Shown here: one piece after another, positions 10,566 to 19,341 of the stretch | Numbering within the stretch: the stretch's first letter is position 1 | Layout of the letters: each line of letters starts with the position of its first letter | NCBI GenBank assembly: GCA_036897095.1 | Contig: JAYMSP010002841.1 | Span: 1 to 22,272 of the forward strand | Source of the DNA: Plantago elongata | Lineage: Eukaryota; Streptophyta; Magnoliopsida; Lamiales; Plantaginaceae | Direction: 5' to 3' | Length of the DNA: 22,272 bases | Translations under genes and position numbers: made by a program | Notes under the pieces: model-generated | The model's database searches: none | Told to the model about the DNA's origin: nothing | The model's input: only the letters and a program-made list of their open reading frames with translations

Positions 10566-10645
10566 CTGCCCGAAGGAAAAATAAAGGGTTAAAAACCAAA
10601 GCGGAAAAATATACATGCAAAATATAAAAACCGATCCTAGCTTAC
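10566..10645 (-). other. Intron of the antisense gene (80 bp)
   Basis: On the minus strand the donor is GTAAGC at 10645 and the acceptor is TTCGGGCAG ending at 10566, with a T-rich interior. Splicing joins ..ARNKSL to RYWIMEANKG in frame and removes a stop-containing low-complexity tail. The same frame then stays open for about 200 codons, which is strong support. Confidence 0.8.
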
Positions 10646-12380
10646 TTAAACTCTTATTCCTAGCGTGATATACAGGAGTCGGAGTCAATTTAGCCAACCA
10701 AAGCATGGGTTGGACAGCCAAAGCATACAGATAAAAAAGGGTCGGATCGTCCCCATTAACCCCTAAAGCAGACATCCTTTCCATCTCTAACTCCGGATCA
10801 AAATCCCCGTCGCGGGTCAAAATTACTCTAGTTCCGATGCGATCCATGACCACTTCCTCGTGTGTCACTCTCCCATCAGAATGAGTGGTCTCTACATCTA
10901 AAGTTAAAGGTTGAAGAGAGCGCAACCAGTCCGAAATTTCAGTGACCTTCGTCGCATGAAATTTTTCCCGATAAAAGGATCGGGGGAGTCTCCAATCACC
11001 ACTCGGGTGCTTTATGTAGAAGTATTGGGGCCACCATTTGTATGAGTGAGAGGACTCATACCCGTCCAGGAACCGATAACCTTTCCGAGGCGAAAAGTAG
11101 AAGAAAGCCGATCCACATAACAAGGAGATAGTGTAGGCTTGGAGGAACTTTTGATGCAAGAATTCCTCCCCTTTCATCTTCAGGATGATCGCGAAGCACA
11201 TGAGGGTTCTGAGCCCATGACGAAGAACTTGTGTCGGACACATATTGGCATATCGGAAAAACTCGGCAATCGGCTCTATCATCGGAACCCTCCAACCACA
11301 TTTAAATGACAGGGAAAAGAAGCTAAGGCAACCTTGCGGAGGATTGTACAACATATCGTTCGGACCTGGAAATAGTATCTCATGGTCATCAGGAATCTCG
11401 AAACGAAGACGCAGGTTCGGATTCATCCACACAAGAAGACGAGCAGTTCAGAATAATATCGTCCATGTTTAACTCGGCATCACCTCTCAGGGGATGGAAA
11501 GGACCTTCTCTGTCATTTTTATATTCCTTGGTGGTTTTCTTCCGGATCGGCCCCCTAGCTTGAGATGATTCTCCCACCTCTGGGATAACTATTAAAGCTC
11601 TTTCCAAATTTTCGGCCCTCGGAACGCATGAAGTTTCTTCATCCTCGGAATCGGAGTCCTCATCCTCTATCTTCGCAACATGGTAATTCGGATCTTGAGC
11701 AACCTCCACTTGCCCACCTGACCCATCTCTTTCAACTTCTATGTTGGTCTCCTCTTCCCCCTCGTCGGACCCACTTTCGGAAGAATCACTTTCCGACTCG
11801 GAATCGTAAGGCAATGAAGGTTCGGAGGCAATCTCCGTCAGAGCAGCAGGCTCCGAGCCAATCTCCGGTTCATCCTCGGGAGAAGACACCACCGTATTCG
11901 TCCCAAAGAGTTACGGTGTGGCATCGGATTTTCCTCAAAAGACATTGGGGAGTATGGGTCTTCTGGTACCTCATTATTTTCCGAAGCACCACCCACTAAA
12001 CGGGTTCGAGAAGGTCCGGTTTCCTCAGTCATAATCAAGGTCTATTATCAGTGGCCCTAAAGTTGTACCCTATGTTGAAGATAAATCCGTCTGCAAACTC
12101 AACTTGGGTCGGAACTGACTCAGGAATCGAAGGATTACTAATTTCAATATGAGAATGGGGAAGTTCCACGACGTTTGAACGACCATTTGGGTTCCGATTC
12201 ACCCATACAATCTCTACTTCAGGAGGTGCTTCGTCAACGTCTGAGCCCTGATCGGATTCACTTAGGTTAATTACAACGTTTGAATTCTGATTTACTTCCT
12301 CACTATCACTCTCGTATAAATCTCTTAGGTGTTCGTCTCCTATGGATATTGACATCACTATGAGATCCGAGCAGGGGAAT

Positions 12381-12521
12381 CTACACAAGGAACCTATGTC
12401 AGAAATTCATGGCATACCTAGGCCCATAATCGGACCTCCGACCAGAAAGGACCAAAGCAAAAAATAACAAAAACAAAAGAAATCAAAATCGACGCAAAGG
12501 AAATTGAAAGTAGAGACTTAC
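12381..12521 (-). other. Predicted 5' leader intron of the antisense gene
   Basis: On the minus strand a perfect donor CAA|GTAAGT starts at 12521. A T-rich stretch leads to the acceptor TTGTGTAG ending at 12381. The first ATG downstream, at 12355, opens the acidic N-terminus. The 141-bp length is normal for plants. Confidence 0.6.
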
Positions 12522-12740
12522 TTGGAAAAAGTAAGCTGAAGTCCGACGGAAGATTGAATGCCTTCGAAAACGAACTCTCAAGCGATAGTCGGGTCGGAAT
12601 CTTCTTACTCTAGGTTAAAATTTTGAAAGATCGAAAATGGTAAAATGAGGGGAATGGACCCCTATAGAGAAAATTACACCTGCTCTCCCCAATAAACACC
12701 TCTTTCTCATTCAAGTCCCTTATATTTCAACAATAAAATA
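12522..12740 (-). promoter_or_regulatory. Probable leader/promoter of the antisense gene
   Basis: Read on the minus strand, this segment has TATA-like AATATAAGG at 12719-12728 and CTATAG near 12661-12665. A leader running into the perfect GTAAGT donor at 12521 follows. The start site cannot be fixed from sequence, so this is a placement by context. Confidence 0.3.
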
Positions 12741-13590
12741 GTGGTCCATTTCCTATTTTTGAAGTTTACCATCCAAACTTGGCCTTATTTTAAACCTTTG
12801 CATTTTCTGATTTCCTCCTTCTTATCTTTCTTCTTATTTAACAACCACCATCACTTCCTTCAACATAAGGAAAATAGGCCATTGATAGTAATTCTTGGAA
12901 TAATTTTTTAATAAAATATAATTATTTGAATTTTTTCTAAAAGTATATGACAAGTGACACCTCCAGTTAATATACAACTCATGGCTCCCTAGTTTATGTA
13001 TATTTATAAATGACTTTCAAATATAAACCATAAAATTCGGTTGTTTTTCTTTTCTTGGGTTTGATAATTGTTTCTCATGCGCATTATAACTGAATCTTAA
13101 AAAATATATTAAAATTTTAGGTTAGAACGGACACTTGTCTTACACTTATTTAATTGTAGATAAATAAAAAAATATCTAAAATAAACAAATAAAAGATAAC
13201 TAATAAAATTAATAAAAAATAAAAGATTAAACTAATGATGTGTTTGGCTGCAATATGATGTTTGGACTGATTTGTAATTTATGTATAATTGTATGAAATG
13301 ATATGTTATTGTTTAAATATCAGGGACCACGATGTTATTAAAAATTTTATTAGGGGAGTCAGATGTAATTCACCCATATGGAAGTTACTGGGCTGGTTAA
13401 ACCATCATCGATAAACGTGCAAACTATTAATAATGACGAATCGAACTGGAACCAGTCGCTCAAAAACCGCACTAGTTCGCCGGTCCAAGAAAACCCTTTT
13501 CTCAAACTGATCGGAAGACAAGGGGTCACCATTCAGGATTGGACGAGAAACACCTATCAAAGTTCCGATCTCACAATTTATGACATCAGA
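12741..13590. other. AT-rich spacer inside the retrotransposon
   Basis: Between the antisense gene's leader and the polypurine tract, the sequence is much more AT-rich than the rest of the element up to about 13370, then returns to element-like composition. No convincing gene is present. A 101-codon open frame on + (13378-13683) runs through the polypurine tract into the LTR and matches nothing I recognise. A nested insertion is possible, but I found no boundaries. Confidence 0.5.
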
Positions 13591-13601
13591 ACTGGGGGGA
13601 C
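13591..13601 (+). other. Polypurine tract (PPT)
   Basis: ACTGGGGGGAC with six consecutive G lies directly upstream of the inferred 3' LTR start (TTATAT at 13602, expected TGATAT). A G-rich tract here is where plus-strand DNA synthesis is primed. It is imperfect as a purine run because of the T. Confidence 0.6.
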
Positions 13602-13860
13602 TTATATCACACTACTATCACCCTTAGAATTTAATGCTTCGGGATGTTACACTTACTCGGAATTTACCTCCTCGGTACCATGATCGCCTCAGAATTTTTT
13701 GGAAGATCTCTTATACAAATCTGATCTGAACATATGTGTCTGAGGCACAAATACTTGGCTTTCTACAAACCAAGAACCAAGACAAAGATCAGGACCCTGG
13801 CTGTTCCGATCCTAATAGGTTCCGACCTAGGTCCTACTGTGACGTCGCCTGTACCATCCA

Positions 13861-13966
13861 TACTTAGACCCGTGGTAGGAACGCGCCTCCCGGTTTCGGG
13901 GACAATTGTCTCTTACTTAGACCCGTGGTAGGAACGCGCCTCCTGGTTTCGGTACCACGTGTCTCC
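13861..13966 (+). repeat. 53-bp tandem duplication in the 3' LTR
   Basis: Two adjacent units begin TACTTAGACCCGTGGTAGGA at 13861 and 13914. Only the second keeps the CACGTG motif. The 5' LTR has a single copy (from about 1609), so the duplication separates the two LTRs. Confidence 0.9.
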
Positions 13967-14056
13967 ATACTGCCTGCCCGACACAACTCTGGGTTGTCAG
14001 ATCCCAACCTCCGGTGGATTGCCCTTACCAGACATTTATGCCTCATAAATGTAAAC

Positions 14057-14193
14057 AACCACCCCTAAATAGGTTCGTACAAACCTCTATAAACTTTTGT
14101 ATTGACGGGTGTCTTTCCCCGTCTTCGGCTTATATATATATATAAAATCCGAGCCTCGGCTCCTTAAAAAAAAAAAAAAACTACCCCTAAATA
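14057..14193 (+). mobile_element. Small poly(A)-ended insert with 15-bp direct repeats
   Basis: AACCACCCCTAAATA (14057-14071) and AACTACCCCTAAATA (14179-14193) flank about 107 bp absent from the 5' LTR, which has one copy of the repeat. The insert ends in an A tract at 14166-14180. It contains a TA run and two potential hairpins (GACGGG..CCCGTC and CCGAGCCTCGG). A 3' A tail plus a ~15-bp target duplication is the signature of LINE-machinery retroposition. I cannot assign a source RNA. Loss from the 5' LTR by recombination between the repeats is the alternative. Confidence 0.55.
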
Positions 14194-14557
14194 TACTACT
14201 CTCTAGACTTTTGGAGGACCGAGCCCGAGCACTTCAGCCTCTAAACACGTAAAGTCCGAGCCCGATTTGTCTTAGCCAAATCAGTCCAAAATGGTCTAAC
14301 CCCTTCTCCTTTTCTGTACTGCAGGATTCAAGTGTTGGCTCCTTGGAACACCTTTTCCTCGGACCTTTCACCTCCTCGGACATAGCTTTGCCTCGGACCT
14401 TACCTCGACTCGGAATTCCAGAAGAGAAGACATCCAAATTGTGACCTAACGAACCAAGACTTATCCTCTCACCTAATAGAACCAGCTCAACGAACTAAGA
14501 AGTACTAGCCTTTGCTAGATCAACGAACTTTCCCTTAGCCGGATTTGTACCCTATCA

Positions 14558-14562
14558 TCGAA
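14558..14562. repeat. Right target-site duplication
   Basis: TCGAA follows the terminal TATCA of the 3' LTR and matches the left copy TCAAA at four of five bases. Confidence 0.55.
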
Positions 14563-15509
14563 CTTAATTTGAATAAATAATATTTCATTTCAAAAAAAGT
14601 AACATAATATAATTTCGATATCAAAACCCCAGACTTCTTCTGAGAACACATTTTTTTCAAAAAAAAATTTAAGAAGTTTTGCATTAGACTGGAATATTTT
14701 ATGTTTTAATATAGTATATACTCCTTTAGTTCTGAACTCAAATTCCTGACTTTTATTTTTATATGCTACAATCTCAATTTCCCTTTCACAATTTCAAAAG
14801 TTTTACCACTTTTTCTTTTTAAATAATACAATATCTTATACTTAATTCACTATATTATATTTCATACTTTATTATCAACTTTTAATTTATTTATACATCT
14901 CTTAAAATCTTATTCGGGATCTTAGAACGTAAGGGAAATGGATGAGAACTAAATCTAAAGTTAAATCGTACGCATTAATAATCCAAATGAAATTAAAATT
15001 TATAAAACGTTCTTAAAAAATGAAGCCTTACATGGAAAATCCAAATTGAGGAATCTCTAACAGGACCATTGGAAGCCATGGAAGTTTGGATACAAAATGT
15101 TTGGAAAAATGATTTATGCTTTTTTTAATCTCTTTTAATCTATATTGGGTGTAATGTAAATTATGCTATTAGGATGTACTTCCTCTCTTTACAAGAATAA
15201 ATTTCTAATTTGATTTTGATATAAAAGATTGACATGTAATATAAAAGTCTCTGTTGAAACTCTGATGAAAATGGTCTAAAATATAATGTCATATAAAGTT
15301 CGTGTGTTATATTTGTTCTAGGACGGATAGATCAATTTGATACCTGAGAACTAAAAGGTTCTTTTCTTTCCTTGCAGCACTTTTAAAAACATTCGTTTCT
15401 TAACCAACCATTCATTCCTTTGTCGGCCTTAAAACTTCACAAACCAGATGTACAAAAATTCTACATTGCTGCTTCCATTGATCATATCCCCTAGCTGAAT
15501 TCAAGTGCA
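14563..15509 (+). promoter_or_regulatory. Peroxidase upstream region
   Basis: AT-rich sequence between the retrotransposon and the peroxidase start codon, with no coding segment seen. TATAAAAG-like motifs near 15221-15228 and 15240-15248 could be the core promoter, giving a leader of roughly 230-260 bases. The whole native promoter may be confined to this 950-bp stretch. Confidence 0.4.
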
Positions 15510-17206
15510 ATGGCGTGTAATTCGTACATGAAGGAGATCGAGGGTGCGCGCAGAGATCTCAGAGCTCTCATCTCAACCAAGAATTGTGCTCCCATCATGC
15601 TTCGCTTGGCGTAAGTACACATAAACTTTCCAGTTTGCTTAAATTTTATGATTTACACTCTGCCTGTAACATGAATAGCCTCTCCCGGAGAGCAGAAGAA
15701 TTTGGACTGAAGTTTCGATATTTGAACTTCCCTGTCTTAGAAACTTTCCATACATAGAAAGTTAGTTATAGACAGTTAGCTACGTAGAGCAGTAGAGTTA
15801 TTGTCTTGTATGGTGGTTAGGTAACTGCTTGTCGATTTCATGTAGGTGGCACGATGCAGGCACGTACGATTCAAAGACAAAGACAGGAGGTCCAGACGGT
15901 TCGATTAGGCATGAGGCAGAGTTGAAGCATGCTGCAAATGCTGGCCTCAGAATTGCTGTTGATTTTTGTGGTTAGTTGAAGTTAAATTGCTTAGTTCATT
16001 TTCGCAAACCAATTCGATCTTCTGATATATATATTTGTGATGTTTTGTTCTGAGATCAGAGGAAATAAAAGCCAAACATCCAACAATTACATATGCTGAT
16101 CTTTACCAGGTAATATTCCATAGGACTTCTCAGCGAAAAACTCTTCGAATTGGTGTTCCAAGAGTAAATCTTAGTTAATACTGATCTGTTTAATTCAAAC
16201 TTCTAGCTTGCTGGAGTCGTTGCAGTTGAGATCACTGGAGGCCCTACTATTGATTTTGTCCCAGGCAGAAAGGTATGCATCTCCAAAGGAATCTCCGACG
16301 AGCTTACTTACGCTAATACAGTTTGCTCTACTTTTTCTCAAACAGCAAGGCATGTTAAGTCCATTCACTCCTGTTCTTTCTTAGGATGCGATCGTAAGCC
16401 AGGAAGAAGGTCGCCTTCCTAGAGCAACTGAAGGTTAAAAATGAGACAACCAAGTGTTATTTCACCAAGTAATTGAGTGATTTACTGAGCTAGATATGTT
16501 TTCTTTGTTCCATTCAGGTGCTTCACACCTGAGGGATGTCTTCTACCGAATGGGCCTATCTGACAAAGATATTGTCGCATTATCCGGTGGCCATACATTG
16601 GTAATTAACTTCCTTATCCAATTACTAGCAGTTTAAGCAGTCTGTGTGAACTTGTTGAATTAAAGCCGTGCTTGGCAGGGAAGAGCTCATCGTGAAAGAT
16701 CAGGATTTGAAGGCCCGTGGACAAATGAGCCTTTGAAGTTCGACAATTCCTACTTTGTGTAAGTTACATATAGATTATCACAGAAGTACCTCCATTACAT
16801 ACAATCCATTGCATAATGAAACAAATTATGTTATGATTTATACAGGGAGCTCATCAAAGGAGATTCAAAAGGTCTACTTAAACTTCCCACTGATAAAGCT
16901 CTGATGCATGACCCAGAATTTCGTCGTTATGTATTGATCTATGCTAAGGTATTTAAAAAAATGCTCGAGTTTCCTGCTGTCATATGAACAGCATTTTGAA
17001 ACAAACGACCTTGATTACAGGATGAAGATGCATTTTTCCTGGATTACGCTGATTCGCACAAGAAACTATCCGAGTTGGGGTTCACACCACCATCTTATTT
17101 AAGATCAGCCCTGAAGAAGGTTACTATATCGGTTGCTATTGCTCTAACTGTTGCGACCCTTAGTTACTTGTATGACATGGCCGAGAAGACAACTGCCACA
17201 TACTGA
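15510..17206 (+). CDS. APX3: Membrane-anchored (peroxisomal-type) L-ascorbate peroxidase
   Basis: Class I haem peroxidase reducing H2O2 with ascorbate. Nine exons: 15510-15610, 15846-15970, 16060-16109, 16207-16272, 16385-16433, 16518-16600, 16679-16758, 16846-16948, 17021-17206. All introns are GT-AG; the product is 280 aa, the usual size for the APX3/APX5 class. Visible residues are distal Arg32, Trp35, His36 (MLRLAWHDAG), ascorbate-contact Lys24 and Arg165, proximal His156 (LSGGHTLGRAH), Trp172 (GPWTNEP) and Asp201. The C-terminus has one membrane span, about 253-270 ([18 protein letters not shown]), then [10 protein letters not shown]. The anchor points to the peroxisomal/ER membrane group, but the tail lacks the basic cluster seen in Arabidopsis APX3. 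The ATG at 15510 gives the family-like N-terminus with no signal peptide. It faces the TPR gene tail to tail. APX5-like is an equally possible subtype. Confidence 0.95.
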
Positions 17207-17511
17207 ACATGTCCCTCTAGAATACTGTCATCACCAAGTTGCAGATATCAGAAAAGTTAGGGATGAAGAATGAATGTAAAACAATAAGATGCGAGTTCGA
17301 TTTATTGTTCAAAGAAGCCTCAAAGGGCAGTTACATCGTGAATAAATTAGACACTTCATTCATTCCTCAGGGGAATAAACAGAAGCAAGGAGAACAAGTT
17401 CATCTCCAACCTAATTGGAAATATAAAAATCATAAATTTAAATATGAATAAATTAGAGATCAATAGATTAGCTTAAGTCATAAATCAACCAGTCATCATC
17501 ATAGCATTCAT
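17207..17511. terminator. Convergent 3' ends of the peroxidase and TPR genes
   Basis: Only 305 bases separate the two stop codons. On + there are AATAAA signals at 17341-17346 and 17374-17379. On - an AATAAA lies at 17306-17301, beyond the + strand signals from its own side, so the two transcripts' 3' untranslated regions would overlap if these signals are used. A 70-codon + frame here (17239-17451) is best read as untranslated sequence. Confidence 0.6.
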
Positions 17512-19341
17512 TCATGCCTTTGGACTCAATGACAGTGTGATATCCTGGAAAACTTTGAGCCTCTTGTCAACAACCAGTTTCTTTTCTTCCGCCTTCTTCG
17601 ATTCACCCAACACTGCAGCGATTATCGCCTCCTCGAAATCTTTGTTATCCGGCAAGAAATCAGCCCACTTCGCATCTTTCTCAGGCGAAATGGACTGCTT
17701 TCGCATTTTCTGCTCCGGTTCAGCAAAAGGCATCTTGTTCTCCACATTCGCCACACTTAAAGACCTAGTCCTCTTAAGCCTCTCGTGACACACCGGGGCT
17801 GAGTTCTCACTCCCGATCTTGGCAGAATAGAATGGTGGTGCATCAACACTAAGGGAATTCACTAGACTCAGATTTGGCTTCAAACTTTTCTGCATCACTT
17901 GACTTGGTACCAAAATGTTAGTAGAGTTAACATTTTCATCAGCAAAAACTGCATCATCCTGAAACTTGGGTGCATTGGCATTAGAGGAAATGACAATGCC
18001 ACTACTATTACTACTCTCTTTGCAAGGGTGAGGTTGCCAAATAGCAGAAGAGCCCAAGAAAGCATCAAACAGCCTTCTTTGCTCGACGCGATCACCGCCC
18101 TTATTCATCATCTCCGACTCCAAGTCCCGTAGCATTTGCTGCGCTCTTTCGTAGGCCTTAAGGTGTGAATCCATGCCGCGTGGCCCGTCGGCCACAGCCG
18201 GTTTCACTCTACGTAGAGTGTCTTTCGCCTCGCCTATTCTTCCTTGCTTCATCAGGCAAATGCCAAGATTGCACATCTTGTTATTGTCTGGTGCAAGCAA
18301 TAGTGCTCTTCTATATGCCTCTTCTGCCTCTATGTAATTGTTTTGTTGCATCAATGCCCATCCTAAGTTTCCCTGCAAATTCAAAATCAATTATTCCTAT
18401 CAATTCACAGTGTCATTTCGACTCATTCAAACACAACAAAAATCGTATATTATCCTTACCAGCAATCTGGTGGCCTCTTGCTCAACAGAAACTTGGAACT
18501 TCTTCCCTTGAGACCTTGCGGTTTTCGTTCTTTTCCCGTTAAAGGCCATACCTTGCTGGATCAGAAACAGTTTTCGTCTCAGCAAGGCTATTTGATCATC
18601 CAATCTTCCACACCTCTACACAAAATTCAATCCAAAGTCCCAATTATTCACTGTTCACAATAACCTAGCCTGATAAAATCACCGAAAAATGAAAAATAAA
18701 ATTACAGATTAAAATAAATAAATTGTCTACCTTGTAAAGGTCTAATAGAATGTTATCAAGAGATTCCTGAGCTTGATCGGTACACCGGGATCGTAATGAC
18801 TTGATAGCTTCAATGGCTTCTTCAGCCCTATTTTGCTGCTTCATTACAATAGCCATATCCTTGAGTGCACTATCAACTCTATCTCCGGCATTAATCGCTG
18901 CCCAGAACAGCGGTATCGCCCTCTCCGGATCCTTATCCACCAGCTAAACAACCACAAACAGCATAAAAAAGATCAGTATTCAGTTTTTCCAATTCACTGT
19001 TAGGGACAAATGGTCACAATTAGGGAATTAATGTTCACATTTCCAGTTAGACGAATCGATAACTATTAGATTAGTTTAAATTGCATAAACCTTAATATTC
19101 ATTAGACATCACAATTAAAAATTCATCAATTGGAAATTTCAAAGACTACAAAGTTTTGAAATTGCTACCATACTTGGACATTTTTGGCACGGACATAAGG
19201 GGTGTCACCAACCGGAACCTTGTGAGCAATGTGAAACGTCTCAGACCGGGTACGAGAAACTCCTATCGGCTTGGCCGGTGAGGCAGGAGCCGACTTGCAC
19301 GGGCGGAAACCGGGAGGAGCATTCCACATTTCTTGCATCAT
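17512..19341 (-). CDS. TPR protein of the POLLENLESS3/MS5 (SDI) family
   Basis: Four exons on the minus strand: 19341-19174, 18943-18731, 18615-18460 and 18372-17512. All introns are GT-AG and all exon joins are phase 0; the product is 465 aa. Residues 1-56 are a basic N-terminus (MMQEMWNAPPGFRPCKSAP). Residues 57-230 form tetratricopeptide helices (PERAIPLFWAAINAGDRVDS, NLGWALMQQNNYIEAEEAYR, NLGICLMKQGRIGEAKDTLR). The family block VKPAVADGPRGMDSHLKAYE follows. The C-terminal half is low-complexity, ending in KWADFLPDNKDFEEAIIAAV and a conserved VFQDITLSLSP end. Relatives include Arabidopsis MS5/TDM1, which controls meiotic exit, and SDI1/SDI2, induced by sulfur starvation. The long C-terminal part favours the MS5/POLLENLESS3-like branch over the shorter SDI proteins. 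TPR proteins act as protein-binding scaffolds; the partner cannot be read from sequence. Confidence 0.92.

Larger units (their letters stand above)
9056..12355 (-). pseudogene. Antisense additional ORF (aORF) with introns, gypsy 'transposase-28'-like
   Basis: A minus-strand gene lies inside the retrotransposon, convergent to pol. The likely start is the ATG at 12355 (MSISIGDEHLRDLYESD), just inside an exon after a 5' leader intron. The N-terminal part is acidic and Ser-rich (YDSESESDSSESGSDEGEEE). A folded domain follows at about 11435-10700, with LSFKCGWRVPMIEPIAEFF and KWWPQYFYIKHPSGDWRLP. Its pattern resembles the plant-only Pfam family PF04195 (putative gypsy-type transposon protein), judged from memory. 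Next come a basic Ser/Pro-rich region (GEKRKAAADKSPSVKKVR) and a coiled coil (ANARVARLEADLEKEKK). Two coding introns of 80 and 81 bp restore the frame. Frameshifts near 12035, 11900, 11435 and probably 9200-9260 break the gene. Its function is unknown. Antisense ORFs of this kind are known in Tat elements. Confidence 0.8.
1368..14557 (+). mobile_element. Ty3/gypsy LTR retrotransposon, Tat lineage, with antisense gene
   Basis: The element runs 5' LTR, primer binding site, gag, protease, reverse transcriptase, RNase H, second RNase H, integrase, tandem repeat, antisense ORF, polypurine tract, 3' LTR. Integrase after RNase H defines Ty3/gypsy. The second RNase H after the first and the additional ORF between pol and the 3' LTR are characters of the Tat lineage. 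There is no ORF before gag and no Ogre-like pol intron that I can see, so it resembles Retand/Grande-type Tat elements more than Ogre. In-frame stops, single-base frameshifts in homopolymers and a deletion in the first RNase H make it non-autonomous. The ends TGATA and TATCA form a short inverted terminal pair. The left boundary is inferred from that pair plus the target duplication, because the first ~93 bp of the 5' LTR hardly match the 3' LTR. Confidence 0.93.
13602..14557 (+). repeat. 3' LTR
   Basis: Homologous to the 5' LTR from about 13713 to the terminal TATCA at 14557. At 956 bp it is longer than the 762-bp 5' copy, mainly through a 53-bp tandem duplication and a poly(A)-ended insert. 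The expected first dinucleotide TG is TT here. It ends 952 bp upstream of the peroxidase start codon, in the same orientation. Confidence 0.88.

Noticed and set aside
12355-12388. Upstream extension of the antisense ORF to 12388
   Set aside because: It would need a non-ATG start and overlaps the predicted leader-intron acceptor at 12381. The ATG at 12355 fits better.
13378-13683. 101-codon plus-strand open frame before and into the 3' LTR
   Set aside because: It crosses the polypurine tract and LTR boundary, has no recognisable motif, and no promoter or splice context supports it.
17239-17451. 70-codon plus-strand open frame after the peroxidase
   Set aside because: It lies in the convergent 3' untranslated region, contains poly(A) signals and has no domain-like sequence.
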